DNA of 64,000 nucleotides from Marinobacter sp. CHS3-4. Its GTDB lineage: Bacteria > Pseudomonadota > Gammaproteobacteria > Pseudomonadales > Oleiphilaceae. Within the stretch, counting starts at the first letter, position 1, and every line of letters begins with the position of its first letter. The notes beneath the pieces are model-generated. The model made no database searches. It had not been told where the DNA came from and saw only the letters and a list, made by a program, of their open reading frames with translations. The position numbers and the translations under genes were made by a program. This document shows, in pieces, positions 47,286 to 56,967 of the stretch. Where the stretch lies: assembly GCF_030053415.1 (NCBI RefSeq), contig NZ_JASGBJ010000001.1, forward strand, positions 806,001 through 870,000, written 5' to 3'.

Positions 47286-47765
47286 ATGGCTGACAGAGTA
47301 CCAATGACGAAGGCGGGCGAGGCCAGCCTTCGTGAAGAGCTTAACCGCCTAAAATCCCAAGATCGTCCACGGGTCATTGCGGCCATTTCCGATGCTCGGG
47401 AACACGGCGATCTGAAAGAAAACGCCGAGTATCACGCCGCTCGTGAGCAGCAGAGCTTCATCGAAGGGCGCATTCAGGAAATTGAAGGCAAGCTGTCGGC
47501 GGCCCAAGTGATTGACGTGAAGACCATTGAAAACACCGGCAAGGTGATTTTTGGTACCACGGTACATTTGCTTAATGTGGATACGGACGAGCAGGTGGTT
47601 TACCAGATCGTTGGCGAAGACGAAGCCGATATCAAGGCTGGCAAGTTGTCGATCTCGTCTCCAATCGCCCGCGCATTGGTGGGCAAGAGTGAAGACGACG
47701 TGGTTGCCATTCGCGTGCCTTCGGGAACCGTCGAGTATGAGATTGAGCAGGTGGAGCATATCTGA
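47286..47765 (+). CDS. greA: Transcription elongation factor GreA
   Basis: A 159-residue factor that enters the RNA polymerase secondary channel and promotes cleavage of backtracked RNA. The N-terminal coiled coil ([19 protein letters not shown], then [21 protein letters not shown] with the acidic tip) and FKBP-like C-terminus ([19 protein letters not shown]) are typical. I start at 47286, matching the family; the frame upstream belongs to carB. Ends at a terminator shared with yhbY. Confidence 0.97.
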   Translation: MADRVPMTKAGEASLREELNRLKSQDRPRVIAAISDAREHGDLKENAEYHAAREQQSFIEGRIQEIEGKLSAAQVIDVKTIENTGKVIFGTTVHLLNVDTDEQVVYQIVGEDEADIKAGKLSISSPIARALVGKSEDDVVAIRVPSGTVEYEIEQVEHI

Positions 47766-47789
47766 AGTCGAATTCTGACGAGCGCCCAC

Positions 47790-47824
47790 AAAAAAGCCGG
47801 CGGGGACATCCGCCGGCTTTTTGC
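47790..47824. terminator. Bidirectional terminator between greA and yhbY
   Basis: AAAAAAGCCGGCGG, short loop, CCGCCGGCTTTTT, 25 bases after the greA stop and before the yhbY stop on the other strand. Confidence 0.92.
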
Positions 47825-47844
47825 GTCTGCATGGCGCCCTATTG

Positions 47845-48156
47845 TTAATGCTTGTGGCGCAACAGGTTGGACAGTTTGGGGTTGGGTTTCTGCGCGCGGC
47901 GCATGATTACAGCGATTTTACCAATGGTCTGAATCAGTTCAGCGCCAGTGGCCTCGCATAGGGCAGCCACGGCTTCCTGCCGGGTTTCCCGGTCCGGGCT
48001 GGCCACTTTGATTTTGATCAGTTCGTGATCGTTCAGGGCCCGCTCCAGTTCTTCCTGAAGCCCTTCTGTCAGGCCCTTGTCGCCGACGATGATGACTGGT
48101 TTCAGATTGTGGGCAATGCCCCGATATTCCCGGCGTTGTTCCGGTGAAAGGCTCAT
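47845..48156 (-). CDS. yhbY: Ribosome assembly RNA-binding protein YhbY
   Basis: A 103-residue CRM (CRS1-YhbY) domain protein that binds pre-50S particles. It starts MSLSPEQRREYRGIAHNLKPVIIVG and contains the GDKGLTEGL loop (the GxxG RNA-binding loop) and IKIKVASPDRE. Divergent from rlmE, another 50S factor, as in E. coli. Confidence 0.95.
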   Translation of the reverse strand: MSLSPEQRREYRGIAHNLKPVIIVGDKGLTEGLQEELERALNDHELIKIKVASPDRETRQEAVAALCEATGAELIQTIGKIAVIMRRAQKPNPKLSNLLRHKH

Positions 48157-48258
48157 GATGGGCTCTCTTTATGAATGCTATTAAGAAATCGTCAGCGGCG
48201 CTTTGGCCGTCAATTCGGTAGAATACGAAATTGTAACAGATCAGTCAGGAGGTGACAT

Positions 48259-48879
48259 TTGGCCCGCTCCAAAACCAGCGATCGCTGGCTCAAGGAACAT
48301 TTTGACGACGTCTGGGTCAAAAAGTCCCGTGAAGATGGTTACCGGTCCAGGGCCAGTTACAAGCTGATCGAACTGGACAGAAAAGATCGTTTTTTCAAGC
48401 CGGGTCAGGTGGTTGTGGATCTGGGTGCCGCCCCGGGTGGATGGTCGCAGGTGGCCGTTGAGCGAGTCGGTGATCATGGCATTGTCCTGGCCAGTGATAT
48501 TCTGGAGATGAACCCCATTGCGGGCGTGGATTTTGTTCAGGGAGATTTTACCGAGCAGTCGGTCCTTGACGAATTGCTTGATTTACTGGGTGATCGGCGA
48601 GCAGACGTTGTAATTTCCGATATGGCACCCAATATGAGTGGTATGGCGGCGGTAGATATTCCGAGCGCCATGGGTTTGGTGGAGCTGGCGTTGGATATGG
48701 CGCAACAGGTTCTCAAGCCGGGCGGTGTTTTCGTCGCCAAAGTGTTTCAGGGGGAAGGATTCGAAGCCTTGTTGTCTGAAATGCGTAAGAGCTTTGCAAG
48801 CGTTGTCAGCAGAAAACCGGATTCGTCCCGAGCCCGTTCCCGGGAAATCTATCAGGTTTGTAAGGGTTTCAAGGGCTGA
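48259..48879 (+). CDS. rlmE: 23S rRNA 2'-O-ribose U2552 methyltransferase
   Basis: A 206-residue SAM-dependent methyltransferase (FtsJ). The catalytic Lys-Asp-Lys-Glu set is seen: Lys in [10 protein letters not shown], Asp in VISDMAPN, Lys in VFVAKVFQG and Glu in REIYQVC; SAM binds at [15 protein letters not shown]. The start codon is TTG at 48259, with AGGAGG six bases upstream; no in-frame ATG fits. Transcribed together with or just before ftsH. Confidence 0.96.
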   Translation: MARSKTSDRWLKEHFDDVWVKKSREDGYRSRASYKLIELDRKDRFFKPGQVVVDLGAAPGGWSQVAVERVGDHGIVLASDILEMNPIAGVDFVQGDFTEQSVLDELLDLLGDRRADVVISDMAPNMSGMAAVDIPSAMGLVELALDMAQQVLKPGGVFVAKVFQGEGFEALLSEMRKSFASVVSRKPDSSRARSREIYQVCKGFKG

Positions 48880-49010
48880 CTCCGCGCTGCTGCCGGTTCA
48901 GAGCCTTTCGAGGGTGGGCCGATTGTGGTGGCCGGGCGTATATTTGGTGTATGGTGACAACTAAGGGTTTCTTCTCGCGGAGCAGCTCTTCAATTCACAG
49001 GTGATGATCC

Positions 49011-50954
49011 TTGAACGATATGGCAAAAAATCTGGTTCTTTGGCTAATTATAGCTGCTGTTCTACTGATGGTATTTCAGAACTTTACCCCTACCACCAGT
49101 GGTCAGAAGGTTAACTACTCGCAGTTCGTCGAAATGGTGCAGGATGGGCAAGTTTCCCAGGTCACCATCGACGGGCTTGAAATTCAGGGCACCCGTGGTG
49201 ATGGCTCCCAGTTCCAGACTGTGCGTCCGCAGGTGGCTGACAACAAGCTGATGGACGATCTGCTTGCAAACAACGTCGAGGTTATCGGTAAGGAGCCTGA
49301 GCGCCAGTCCCTGTGGACTCAGCTGCTCGTAGCAGCCTTCCCGATACTGATTATCATCGCTTTGTTCGTGTTCTTCATGCGACAGATGCAAGGCGGTGGC
49401 GGCGGCAAGGGCCCCATGTCGTTCGGTAAGAGCAAGGCTCGCCTGATGAGCGAGGACCAGATCAAGACCACCTTTGGCGATGTGGCCGGTGTCGATGAGG
49501 CCAAAGAAGACGTCAAAGAGCTGGTGGATTTCCTGCGCGACCCCAGCAAATTCCAGCGCCTGGGTGGCAGTATTCCTAAAGGCGTGTTGATGGTTGGTCA
49601 GCCGGGTACCGGTAAAACCCTGCTCGCCAAGGCCATTGCCGGTGAAGCGAAAGTGCCGTTCTTCTCCATTTCCGGTTCGGATTTCGTGGAGATGTTCGTG
49701 GGTGTCGGTGCGTCACGCGTGCGCGACATGTTCGAGCAGGCCAAGAAGCAGAGCCCTTGCATTATCTTCATCGATGAAATCGATGCGGTCGGTCGCCATC
49801 GTGGCGCTGGCATGGGCGGTGGTCATGACGAACGCGAGCAGACCCTGAACCAGTTGCTGGTCGAGATGGACGGCTTTGAAGGCAACGAAGGCGTTATCGT
49901 CATTGCCGCCACCAACCGTCCGGACGTTCTGGACCCTGCGCTGCTGCGCCCAGGCCGTTTTGACCGCCAGGTTGTGGTTGGTCTGCCTGACATCATCGGT
50001 CGTGAGCAGATTCTGAAAGTGCATATGAAAAAAGTGCCGCTGGCCGACGGCGTAGAGCCGCAGTTCATTGCCCGCGGTACGCCCGGTTTCTCCGGTGCCG
50101 ATCTGGCCAACCTGGTGAACGAGGCGGCACTGTTTGCTGCGCGTCGCAACCAGCGCCTGGTCTCCATGGAAGAATTCGAACTCGCGAAAGACAAGATCAT
50201 GATGGGCGCCGAGCGCAAGTCCATGGTGATGAGCGAGAAAGAAAAGCAGAACACCGCGTATCACGAGTCGGGCCACGCTATTGTGGGTCGCCTGATGCCG
50301 GAACACGATCCGGTTTACAAGGTCAGCATTATCCCTCGCGGTCGGGCACTGGGTGTCACCATGTTCCTGCCGGAGGAAGATAAGTACAGCCACAGCAAGC
50401 GCTTCCTGATCAGCTCGATCTGCAGCCTGTTTGGTGGCCGCATCGCGGAAGAGCTGACGTTGGGCTTTGATGGCGTGACCACTGGCGCGTCGAACGACAT
50501 CGAGCGCGCGACGAGCCTGGCCCGTAACATGGTGACTCGTTGGGGTCTGTCTGAAAAGCTTGGCCCGCTGCAGTACGACACGGACAGTGAAGAGCCGTTC
50601 CTCGGCCGCTCCGCTGGTCAGGCACAGACGGTTTATTCACCGGAAACTGCACAGCGCATTGACGAGGAAGTTCGCAATATCATCGACAGCTGCTATGAGA
50701 AAGCCAAGCAGATTCTGGTCGATAATCGCGACAAGCTCGACATGATGGCGGAAGCCCTGATGAAGTATGAAACCATCGACCGCTTCCAGATTGATGACAT
50801 CATGGAAGGCCGCGTTCCCCGTCCGCCCAAAGGCTGGGGTGATAGCGGTCCGTCCGGTGGGGTTTCCTCTGAAGAGCCAGAACAGGCCTCTGCGCCTAAA
50901 GGTTCTGATGACGGTCGCCAGCCTGACATCGGTCGTCCGGCAGGAGAGCATTAA
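49011..50954 (+). CDS. ftsH: ATP-dependent zinc metalloprotease FtsH
   Basis: A 647-residue membrane-anchored AAA protease that degrades sigma-32, LpxC-type targets and misassembled membrane proteins. Two helices (about 4-24 and 100-122) flank a periplasmic domain; the AAA module has Walker A GQPGTGKT, Walker [12 protein letters not shown] and SRH; the protease has HESGH (HExxH). I start at TTG 49011, which has AGGTGA six bases upstream; the ATG at 49020 lacks a binding site but gives the more usual N-terminus MAKNL. Acidic, Gly/Ser/Pro-rich tail. Confidence 0.97.
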   Translation: MNDMAKNLVLWLIIAAVLLMVFQNFTPTTSGQKVNYSQFVEMVQDGQVSQVTIDGLEIQGTRGDGSQFQTVRPQVADNKLMDDLLANNVEVIGKEPERQSLWTQLLVAAFPILIIIALFVFFMRQMQGGGGGKGPMSFGKSKARLMSEDQIKTTFGDVAGVDEAKEDVKELVDFLRDPSKFQRLGGSIPKGVLMVGQPGTGKTLLAKAIAGEAKVPFFSISGSDFVEMFVGVGASRVRDMFEQAKKQSPCIIFIDEIDAVGRHRGAGMGGGHDEREQTLNQLLVEMDGFEGNEGVIVIAATNRPDVLDPALLRPGRFDRQVVVGLPDIIGREQILKVHMKKVPLADGVEPQFIARGTPGFSGADLANLVNEAALFAARRNQRLVSMEEFELAKDKIMMGAERKSMVMSEKEKQNTAYHESGHAIVGRLMPEHDPVYKVSIIPRGRALGVTMFLPEEDKYSHSKRFLISSICSLFGGRIAEELTLGFDGVTTGASNDIERATSLARNMVTRWGLSEKLGPLQYDTDSEEPFLGRSAGQAQTVYSPETAQRIDEEVRNIIDSCYEKAKQILVDNRDKLDMMAEALMKYETIDRFQIDDIMEGRVPRPPKGWGDSGPSGGVSSEEPEQASAPKGSDDGRQPDIGRPAGEH

Positions 50955-50983
50955 GCTTTTCGCCAAGACGATTGTAGGAACTC

Positions 50984-51017
50984 GACGCCGTCCCTGAGGG
51001 GGCGGCGTTTCTTTTTG
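50984..51017 (+). terminator. Terminator after ftsH
   Basis: GACGCCG-TCCC, short loop, GGGG-CGGCGTTT followed by CTTTTT, 30 bases after the ftsH stop. The stem is strong, so folP and glmM may have reduced transcription or another promoter. Confidence 0.65.
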
Positions 51018-51047
51018 TAGGTGGCTTTTGAGGAATAGAAAAAGGGA

Positions 51048-51881
51048 ATGCGCATGAACTTCGCCGGTAAAACTCTGGATATGGCTCAATGTCACGTGAT
51101 GGGTGTGTTGAACGTGACGCCGGATTCCTTTTCGGACGGCGGCCGGTTCAATCAGGTGGATGCCGCCCTGGCCAGAGCCCGCCAGATGGTCGACGATGGC
51201 GCTGCGTTTATCGACGTGGGCGGCGAGTCGACCCGCCCTGGTGCGACGCCTGTGCCGCTTGATGAAGAGCTGGACCGGGTTTGCCCTGTCGTAGAAGCCA
51301 TCACCCGGGAACTGGATGTCATCGTCTCGGTAGACACCAGTGCCCCCGAGGTCATGCGCGAGACGGTTGCGCTTGGTGCCGGGCTGATTAACGACGTCCG
51401 GGCGTTGCAGCGACCGGGTGCGCCGGAAGAGATGGCAAAGCACAAGGTGCCTGTGTGCGTAATGCATATCCAGGGGGAGCCAGACTATATGCAGGACAAC
51501 CCAAGCTACCGCAATGTTTGCCAGGACGTTTCTGCGTTTCTGGCGGAGCGCCTCAGGGTTCTGGAAGCTGCCGGGGTTGAAGGAGATCGAATTATCCTTG
51601 ATCCGGGCTTTGGTTTTGGCAAAACCGTTCGGCACAATTTTCAGCTGCTCGGCGCACTGGAACAGCTGCAGCAGTTGGGTCACCCTTTGCTGGTCGGCAT
51701 GTCACGAAAGAGCATGTTGGGCCACGTCACCGGAAAGGAAGTCAGTGAGCGCTTGTCCGCGAGCCTCGCAGCCGCGACAATAGCAGCAATGAAGGGGGTA
51801 TCGATTATTCGTGCCCATGACGTCAGGGAAACGGTTGATGCCGTAAAAGTAGTTACGGCAATGGAGGAGGCCGGTCGATGA
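51048..51881 (+). CDS. folP: Dihydropteroate synthase
   Basis: A 277-residue TIM-barrel enzyme that joins pABA to the pterin diphosphate in folate synthesis; the target of sulfonamides. Signatures: [16 protein letters not shown], then [22 protein letters not shown] region, DPGFGFGKT and GMSRKSMLG. The ATG at 51048 is used; a second ATG two codons later is possible. Overlaps glmM by four bases (ATGA). Confidence 0.97.
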   Translation: MRMNFAGKTLDMAQCHVMGVLNVTPDSFSDGGRFNQVDAALARARQMVDDGAAFIDVGGESTRPGATPVPLDEELDRVCPVVEAITRELDVIVSVDTSAPEVMRETVALGAGLINDVRALQRPGAPEEMAKHKVPVCVMHIQGEPDYMQDNPSYRNVCQDVSAFLAERLRVLEAAGVEGDRIILDPGFGFGKTVRHNFQLLGALEQLQQLGHPLLVGMSRKSMLGHVTGKEVSERLSASLAAATIAAMKGVSIIRAHDVRETVDAVKVVTAMEEAGR

Positions 51882-53221
51882 GCGAGAAAAAGTATTTTGG
51901 TACCGATGGCATTCGTGGGCGGGTTGGCGAACACCCCATTACGCCGGATTTTATGCTGCATCTGGGGTGGGCTGCGGGCCAGTCCTTCAAGCGAGATGGT
52001 CAGCGCAACAGTGTGCTGATTGGAAAAGATACCCGGCTATCGGGCTACATGTTTGAATCGGCGCTGGAGGCTGGTCTGGCCGCTGCCGGGGTCGACGTCA
52101 AGCTGTTGGGCCCCATGCCGACCCCTGCGATTGCCTACCTGACGCGGACCTTTCGTGCCTCTGCAGGTATTGTGATCAGTGCGTCCCATAATCCGCACCA
52201 TGACAACGGCATCAAGTTTTTCTCCCCCGAGGGTACCAAGCTCGACGATGCGTTGGAGCTGGAAATCGAGCGCTGGCTGGGCAAGTCGATCGAGGTTTGT
52301 GATTCGGAAGAGCTGGGCAAAGCCTCTCGTGTGGATGATGCGCCTGGCCGCTATGTGGAGTTCTGCAAAAGTACTGTACCCAACTCCTTCAGCCTCGACG
52401 GAATGCACATTGTTCTGGATTGCGCGCATGGCGCCACATACCATGTGGCTCCCAAGGTTTTCAGAGAGCTGGGAGCGGAAATTTCTTTGGTTGGTGCTGA
52501 TCCGGACGGGCTCAACATTAACCTGAACGTTGGGTCCACCCATCTTGATGCTCTTAAGAAAGCGGTGGTGGAAAAGGGTGCCGACATGGGCATCGCGTTT
52601 GACGGCGACGGCGACCGGGTATTGATGGTCGACCGTGACGGGTCGGAAGTGGACGGCGACGAATTGCTGTTCATCATCGCCTCGGAACGTCACGCCGCAG
52701 GCACACTTAATGGTGGCGTGGTTGGTACCTTGATGACGAACCTGGGCGTAGAGCTCGCGCTGCAGGATCAGGGCATTGAGTTTGAGCGAGCCAAAGTTGG
52801 CGACCGCTACGTGATGGAGCGTCTGGTTCATCGCGACTGGCTGGTCGGTGGCGAAGGGTCGGGTCACATGGTAATCCGTGACTGCACCAGTACAGGCGAC
52901 GGCATTGTGTCTGCGCTTCAGGTGCTGTTGGCGCTTTTCAGGGCTGGCAAGACGCTTTCGGACGTTCGCAGCGGTATGAGCAAGCTGCCGCAGAAAATGA
53001 TCAATGTCCGGGTGGCGGCACGTTTCGATCCGCTACAGCGTGAAGATATTCTGTCTGCCGTACGCAAGGCCGAAGAGAAGCTGGGTAGCGGCGGCCGCAT
53101 TCTGCTTCGTGCGTCCGGAACCGAACCACTGATTCGTGTCATGGCGGAGGGTCAGTCCGAGTCGGAAATCATTCAAGTGGCTGAAGAGCTAGCCATTGTT
53201 GTCGAGAATTCCCGGGGTTAA
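51878..53221 (+). CDS. glmM: Phosphoglucosamine mutase
   Basis: A 447-residue phosphohexomutase that converts glucosamine 6-phosphate to the 1-phosphate for UDP-GlcNAc, hence peptidoglycan and LPS. It starts [15 protein letters not shown] and has the phosphoserine loop [17 protein letters not shown], the metal loop [13 protein letters not shown], and the sugar-binding GEGSGH and [12 protein letters not shown]. Overlaps folP by four bases, the standard ftsH-folP-glmM order. Confidence 0.98.
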   Translation: MSEKKYFGTDGIRGRVGEHPITPDFMLHLGWAAGQSFKRDGQRNSVLIGKDTRLSGYMFESALEAGLAAAGVDVKLLGPMPTPAIAYLTRTFRASAGIVISASHNPHHDNGIKFFSPEGTKLDDALELEIERWLGKSIEVCDSEELGKASRVDDAPGRYVEFCKSTVPNSFSLDGMHIVLDCAHGATYHVAPKVFRELGAEISLVGADPDGLNINLNVGSTHLDALKKAVVEKGADMGIAFDGDGDRVLMVDRDGSEVDGDELLFIIASERHAAGTLNGGVVGTLMTNLGVELALQDQGIEFERAKVGDRYVMERLVHRDWLVGGEGSGHMVIRDCTSTGDGIVSALQVLLALFRAGKTLSDVRSGMSKLPQKMINVRVAARFDPLQREDILSAVRKAEEKLGSGGRILLRASGTEPLIRVMAEGQSESEIIQVAEELAIVVENSRG

Positions 53222-53249
53222 GTAAGGTTTTGGGAGGGCGGTGATGCGG

Positions 53250-53278
53250 TTGTCTGTCTCAGGCCTCTGCTGTATAGT
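53250..53278 (+). promoter_or_regulatory. tpiA promoter
   Basis: TTGTCT (53250-53255), 17-base spacer, TATAGT (53273-53278), 54 bases before the tpiA start. Confidence 0.7.
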
Positions 53279-53331
53279 TGCCGCTCTTTTTTGGGCCGAG
53301 TCTGAGACGCCGGGTCGGTAAAGAGGTCGGT

Positions 53332-54090
53332 ATGCGACGCAAGATTGTTGCTGGAAACTGGAAGATGAACGGGTCCCGGTCGCTGGTGAAGCAACTGGTG
53401 TCGACCATGAATTCAGATCTGACCGGCCTCGATAACGGTGTCGAAGTGGTTATCATTCCGCCTGCTCTTTATGTGAGCGACGTCATTGAGACCGCAGAGC
53501 GCAGCATTCAGGTAGGCGTCCAGAACGTGGCCTGCTGGGAGTCCGGGGCTTACACCGGAGAAATTTCGGCTGCAATGGCAGGCGATCTGGGTTGCAGTTA
53601 CACATTGATCGGTCATTCCGAGCGTCGTCAGCTTTTCGGAGAAACTGACGAACAGGTGGCAGCCAAGATAGATCAGGCCTTTAGTGCCGGGTTGACCGCT
53701 ATTCTTTGTGTTGGCGAAACGCTGGAGCAGCGTGAATCTGGCGCTGCCGAAGCAGTCGTCGCCGAGCAGATTCGTGCGGGACTTGCCGGTGTCGCCGATG
53801 AGCAGTGGCAGAGAATCGTGGTGGCTTATGAGCCGGTCTGGGCCATTGGCACTGGCAAAACGGCAACGGCTGAGGACGCACAGGCGATGCATGCGTCGAT
53901 TCGAAAAGAATTGGCAGCACTTGGCGCGCCAGCGAATGATGTATCACTACTTTACGGCGGCAGCGTAAAAGCGGATAATGCGGCCGCTTTGTTTTCACAG
54001 CCCGACATCGACGGTGGGCTGATCGGCGGTGCATCGTTAAAGGCCGATGAATTTCTGAGTATTTGCCGGGCCGTACCGCGCGAGTACTGA
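53332..54090 (+). CDS. tpiA: Triosephosphate isomerase
   Basis: A 252-residue TIM barrel interconverting dihydroxyacetone phosphate and glyceraldehyde 3-phosphate. Catalytic Lys in VAGNWKMNGS, His in LIGHSERR, Glu in VAYEPVWAIGTGKTA, and the phosphate loop YGGSVKADN are present. GAGG lies five bases before the ATG at 53332; sequence further upstream in frame covers the promoter. Followed by secG at 36 bases. Confidence 0.98.
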   Translation: MRRKIVAGNWKMNGSRSLVKQLVSTMNSDLTGLDNGVEVVIIPPALYVSDVIETAERSIQVGVQNVACWESGAYTGEISAAMAGDLGCSYTLIGHSERRQLFGETDEQVAAKIDQAFSAGLTAILCVGETLEQRESGAAEAVVAEQIRAGLAGVADEQWQRIVVAYEPVWAIGTGKTATAEDAQAMHASIRKELAALGAPANDVSLLYGGSVKADNAAALFSQPDIDGGLIGGASLKADEFLSICRAVPREY

Positions 54091-54126
54091 CGTTTTCAAG
54101 ATTTTGAAATTGATTCGAGAGTCATT

Positions 54127-54504
54127 ATGGATTGGGTAGAAACACTGGTTGTCGTTGTACACGTGGTGATCGCCGTAGCGCTGGTGGGTCTTGTTCTGAT
54201 CCAGCAGGGTAAAGGTGCGGACGCCGGCGCGGCATTTGGTGGCGGTGCTTCACAGACTGTATTCGGAAGTCAGGGTAGTGGCAGCTTTCTTACCCGTGTC
54301 ACCACGTTCCTGGCGATCGTATTTTTTGTAACAAGTTTTTCGCTGGCGGTATTTGCCAAACAGCGTGCTGAAGTTGCCGGAGAAGCCGGTATTCCGCAGG
54401 TTGAGCAAACCGCCGTTGAAGAGCCGGAATCTGCAGAAGCAGAGGCGGCCAAGGAAAGCGAAACTGAGGGCGGGGACGACAACGCGCTCCCCGACCTCGA
54501 GTAA
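54127..54504 (+). CDS. secG: Protein translocase subunit SecG
   Basis: A 125-residue inner membrane subunit of SecYEG. Two helices (about 4-24 and 56-78) flank the conserved VLIQQGKGADAGAAFGGGASQTVFGSQG loop in pieces; the C-terminal 45 residues are acidic (Glu and Ala rich). It is directly followed by tRNA-Leu, the standard order, so both are likely in one transcript. Confidence 0.95.
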   Translation: MDWVETLVVVVHVVIAVALVGLVLIQQGKGADAGAAFGGGASQTVFGSQGSGSFLTRVTTFLAIVFFVTSFSLAVFAKQRAEVAGEAGIPQVEQTAVEEPESAEAEAAKESETEGGDDNALPDLE

Positions 54505-54511
54505 GGTTGTT

Positions 54512-54596
54512 GCCCAGGTGGTGGAACTGGTAGACACGCTATCTTGAGGGGGTAGTGGCGAAAGCCGTGCCGGTTCGAGTCCGGCCCTGGGCACCA
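54512..54596 (+). tRNA. tRNA-Leu (anticodon GAG)
   Basis: An 85-base type II tRNA with encoded CCA. The acceptor GCCCAGG pairs with CCTGGGC; the anticodon arm CTATC-TTGAGGG-GGTAG shows GAG at 54546-54548, reading CTC/CTT leucine codons; a variable arm and the T arm GGTTCGAGTCC follow. It lies seven bases after secG. The tRNA-fMet often found next to rimP in other gammaproteobacteria is absent here. Confidence 0.97.
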
Positions 54597-54604
54597 TATG
54601 TAAG

Positions 54605-54640
54605 ACAAGGCCCCGCACCATGCGGGGCCTTGTTGTTTCT
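54605..54640 (+). terminator. Terminator after tRNA-Leu
   Basis: ACAAGGCCCCGCA, loop CCA, TGCGGGGCCTTGT, a perfect 13-base stem followed by a T-rich stretch. Ends the tpiA-secG-tRNA transcript. Confidence 0.9.
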
Positions 54641-54663
54641 GGTGGCAGAATTTCTGTCACCAG
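54639..54663. repeat. Short inverted repeat before the rimP promoter
   Basis: CTGGTGGCAGA, loop ATT, TCTGTCACCAG, one mismatch. It sits just upstream of the promoter at 54676-54704; it could be an operator or part of the preceding transcript's end. Confidence 0.4.
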
Positions 54664-54675
54664 GGCGCGCGCCTC

Positions 54676-54704
54676 TTGACCGTGAGGGCCGTCATCTCTA
54701 TACT
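54676..54704 (+). promoter_or_regulatory. Promoter of the rimP-nusA-infB operon
   Basis: TTGACC (54676-54681), 17-base spacer, TATACT (54699-54704). The start would be near 54711, giving a leader of about 240 bases with alternative hairpins and two terminators. Confidence 0.8.
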
Positions 54705-54818
54705 CCGGCGGTTATTGGAGTAGGCCGTTTTGTATGTTCCGGTTTGCTTCTGACAGGCCAGGTGTCTGTCAGCAGAAGACGTTGTTTTTAGGGTTTGTCT
54801 TCTGCGAGTTCTTGCAAC

Positions 54819-54847
54819 AAAAGGCCCCGTTATTAAGGGGCTTTTTG
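54819..54847 (+). terminator. First terminator in the rimP leader
   Basis: AAAAGGCCCC, eight-base loop, GGGGCTTTTT (54819-54828 and 54837-54846), ten pairs with one G-U pair, and a T5 run. Confidence 0.8.
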
Positions 54848-54881
54848 ATTAAGGGGCCTGGCGCATCAGGTCCTGGTGCAT

Positions 54882-54910
54882 AAAAAGGGCTGATAAACAG
54901 CCCTTTTTTT
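54882..54910 (+). terminator. Second terminator in the rimP leader
   Basis: AAAAAGGGCTG, loop ATAAA, CAGCCCTTTTT, a perfect 11-base stem followed by more T, 43 bases before the rimP start. Readthrough here is needed for expression of rimP-nusA-infB from the upstream promoter. Confidence 0.88.
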
Positions 54911-54952
54911 GTTTTTGGCATTTGAAAAATACGCAGTGGAGACGTCACAGCC

Positions 54953-55414
54953 TTGTCAGCCAAGTTGAAGCAGCTCGAAACAATACTCCGGCCGGTGGTC
55001 GAAGGGCTTGGGTATGAATTCTGGGGGATTGAATTTCGCTCTCAGGGTCACCATTCGCTATTGAGGCTGTTCATTGACGATGCCGAAAACGGAATCGGCA
55101 TTGAAGACTGTGAGTCGGTGAGCCGGCAGGTCAGCGGTGTGATGGACGTGGAAGACCCGATCCAGACTGAATACACGCTGGAAGTGTCGTCTCCGGGCAT
55201 GGATCGTCCGCTGTTCAGCCTTGAGCAATATCAGGCATTTGCAGGTCATCAGGTACAGCTCCGGCTGCGGATGGCTTTCGAAGGTCGCCGAAAATTCCAG
55301 GGTTTGATCAAAGGCATTGAGGGCGATGAGGTGGTTCTGGTGGTAGACGACCACGAGTACCTGTTGCCGTTCGACAGCATAGAGAAAGCGAACATTGTTC
55401 CTCAATTCGAATAA
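54953..55414 (+). CDS. rimP: Ribosome maturation factor RimP
   Basis: A 153-residue factor for 30S subunit assembly. It has the family blocks [57 protein letters not shown], and the C-terminal Sm-like domain. The start codon is TTG at 54953 (MSAKLKQLE) with GGAG 11 bases upstream; no in-frame ATG is suitable. First gene of the nusA operon. Confidence 0.95.
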   Translation: MSAKLKQLETILRPVVEGLGYEFWGIEFRSQGHHSLLRLFIDDAENGIGIEDCESVSRQVSGVMDVEDPIQTEYTLEVSSPGMDRPLFSLEQYQAFAGHQVQLRLRMAFEGRRKFQGLIKGIEGDEVVLVVDDHEYLLPFDSIEKANIVPQFE

Positions 55415-55456
55415 GTCAGCAGACGCAACGTTTACATTGAAAGGCAGGGCAATCCG

Positions 55457-56950
55457 ATGAGTAAAGAGATTTTGATGGTGGTTGAGTCCGTCTCGAACGA
55501 GAAAGGAGTCGAGAAGGACGTCATCTTTGAAGCCATTGAGCTGGCGCTCGCCACCGCTGCCAAGAAACGCTATGACGACGAGGAAGCCGATATCCGAGTC
55601 TCTATCGACCGCCGTACAGGCGAGTACGAAACTTTTCGCCGCTGGCTGGTTGTGGACAACGACGCGGTTCCGGCGCTCGGCACCGAGCTGACGCTGCAGG
55701 AAGCCGAAGAAATAAGCCCCGATCTGAAGCCAGGCGACATCCATGAAGAAAAGGTGGAATCGGTCTCGTTCGGACGGATCGGCGCCCAGGCGGCCAAGCA
55801 GATTATTTTCCAGAAGGTGCGTGAAGCTGAGCGGACCAAGATTGTCGACAGCTACCGTGATCGGGTTGGCGAGCTTGTGTCCGGCACCGTAAAGAAGGTG
55901 ACACGGGACAACGTCATCGTGGATCTGGGCGCCAATGCGGAAGCGCTGTTGCCTCGGGAACAGCTTATTCCCCGCGAAACTTTCCGCATGGGCGACCGCG
56001 TTCGTTCACTGCTGCAGGAAATTCGCACGGATCACCGTGGCCCACAGCTGATACTGAGTCGTACTGATCCGCAGATGCTGATCGAACTGTTCCGTATCGA
56101 AGTACCGGAAATCGCCGAGGAGCTGATCGAGATCCGTGGCGCTGCCCGTGATCCGGGTTCTCGCGCGAAAATTGCCGTGAAGACCAACGATCGGCGGATT
56201 GATCCGGTCGGCGCTTGTGTCGGTATGCGGGGCTCCCGGGTTCAGGCGGTATCCAACGAACTCGGCGGCGAGCGTGTCGACATCGTGCTTTACGACGACA
56301 ACCCTGCTCAGTTGGTCATTAACGCCATGGCACCGGCCGAAGTCGCGTCCATCGTGATGGACGAAGACCGGCACACCATGGAAGTGGCCGTGGCAGAAGA
56401 CAACCTGGCTCAGGCTATCGGCCGCAACGGTCAGAACGTTCGTCTGGCGACGGATCTTACCGGCTGGACGCTGAACGTGATGACCGAGGAAGAAGCCGGT
56501 GAGCGTCAGGAGCAGGAATACAACTCGCTGGTTGAGCATTTCACCGCTCACCTGGACGTGGATGAAGAGTTTGCTGGTGTTTTGATCGAGGAAGGCTTCA
56601 CCTCCATTGAGGAAGTGGCCTACGTCCCCATGGACGAGATGCTGGCGATTGAAGGCTTTGATGAGGAAACTGTCACCGAGCTGCGCCGCCGTGCCAAAGA
56701 CGTGCTGTTGAACAAGGCTCTGGCCAGTGAAGAAGCGCTGGAAGGCTCCGAGCCGGCAGAAGATCTGCTGGCAATGGACGGCATGGAGCGCAACCTGGCG
56801 TTTAAACTGGCTGGCATGGGCATTCGCACCATGGAAGATCTTGCCGAGCAGTCGGTTGATGATCTGATGGACATTGAAGGTATGGAAGAAGAACGCGCGG
56901 GACAGCTGATTATGGCGGCGCGCGCACCCTGGTTTGAAGACCAGGCCTAA
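55457..56950 (+). CDS. nusA: Transcription termination/antitermination factor NusA
   Basis: A 497-residue RNA polymerase-binding factor. In order: N-terminal domain, S1 domain (about 135-200, [29 protein letters not shown]), KH1 ([21 protein letters not shown]) and KH2 ([23 protein letters not shown]), and two acidic repeats at the C-terminus ([43 protein letters not shown]), as usual in gammaproteobacteria. It stands behind a leader with tandem terminators, which NusA could influence. Confidence 0.98.
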   Translation: MSKEILMVVESVSNEKGVEKDVIFEAIELALATAAKKRYDDEEADIRVSIDRRTGEYETFRRWLVVDNDAVPALGTELTLQEAEEISPDLKPGDIHEEKVESVSFGRIGAQAAKQIIFQKVREAERTKIVDSYRDRVGELVSGTVKKVTRDNVIVDLGANAEALLPREQLIPRETFRMGDRVRSLLQEIRTDHRGPQLILSRTDPQMLIELFRIEVPEIAEELIEIRGAARDPGSRAKIAVKTNDRRIDPVGACVGMRGSRVQAVSNELGGERVDIVLYDDNPAQLVINAMAPAEVASIVMDEDRHTMEVAVAEDNLAQAIGRNGQNVRLATDLTGWTLNVMTEEEAGERQEQEYNSLVEHFTAHLDVDEEFAGVLIEEGFTSIEEVAYVPMDEMLAIEGFDEETVTELRRRAKDVLLNKALASEEALEGSEPAEDLLAMDGMERNLAFKLAGMGIRTMEDLAEQSVDDLMDIEGMEEERAGQLIMAARAPWFEDQA

Positions 56951-56967
56951 TCGGGAGGAGGACCAGT

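Larger units (their letters stand above)
54711..54952 (+). promoter_or_regulatory. Structured leader of the rimP-nusA-infB operon, possible attenuator
   Basis: Two sets of competing pairings. In the first, TGACAG/CTTC (54747-54756) can pair with CTGTCA and GAAG (54766-54778), or GCAGAAGAC (54772-54780) can pair with GTCTTCTGC (54797-54805). In the second, the terminator arm GGCCCC (54823-54828) can pair with GGGGC at 54837-54841 (terminator, then T5) or with GGGGCC at 54853-54858 within a second copy of ATTAAGGGGC. A second terminator follows at 54882-54910. This is the layout of an attenuator; NusA itself affects termination, so autoregulation is plausible. Confidence 0.55.

Noticed and set aside
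54597..54952. An initiator tRNA gene (tRNA-fMet) expected before rimP
   Set aside because: No cloverleaf or CAT anticodon loop is present; the stretch holds a promoter, hairpins and terminators.
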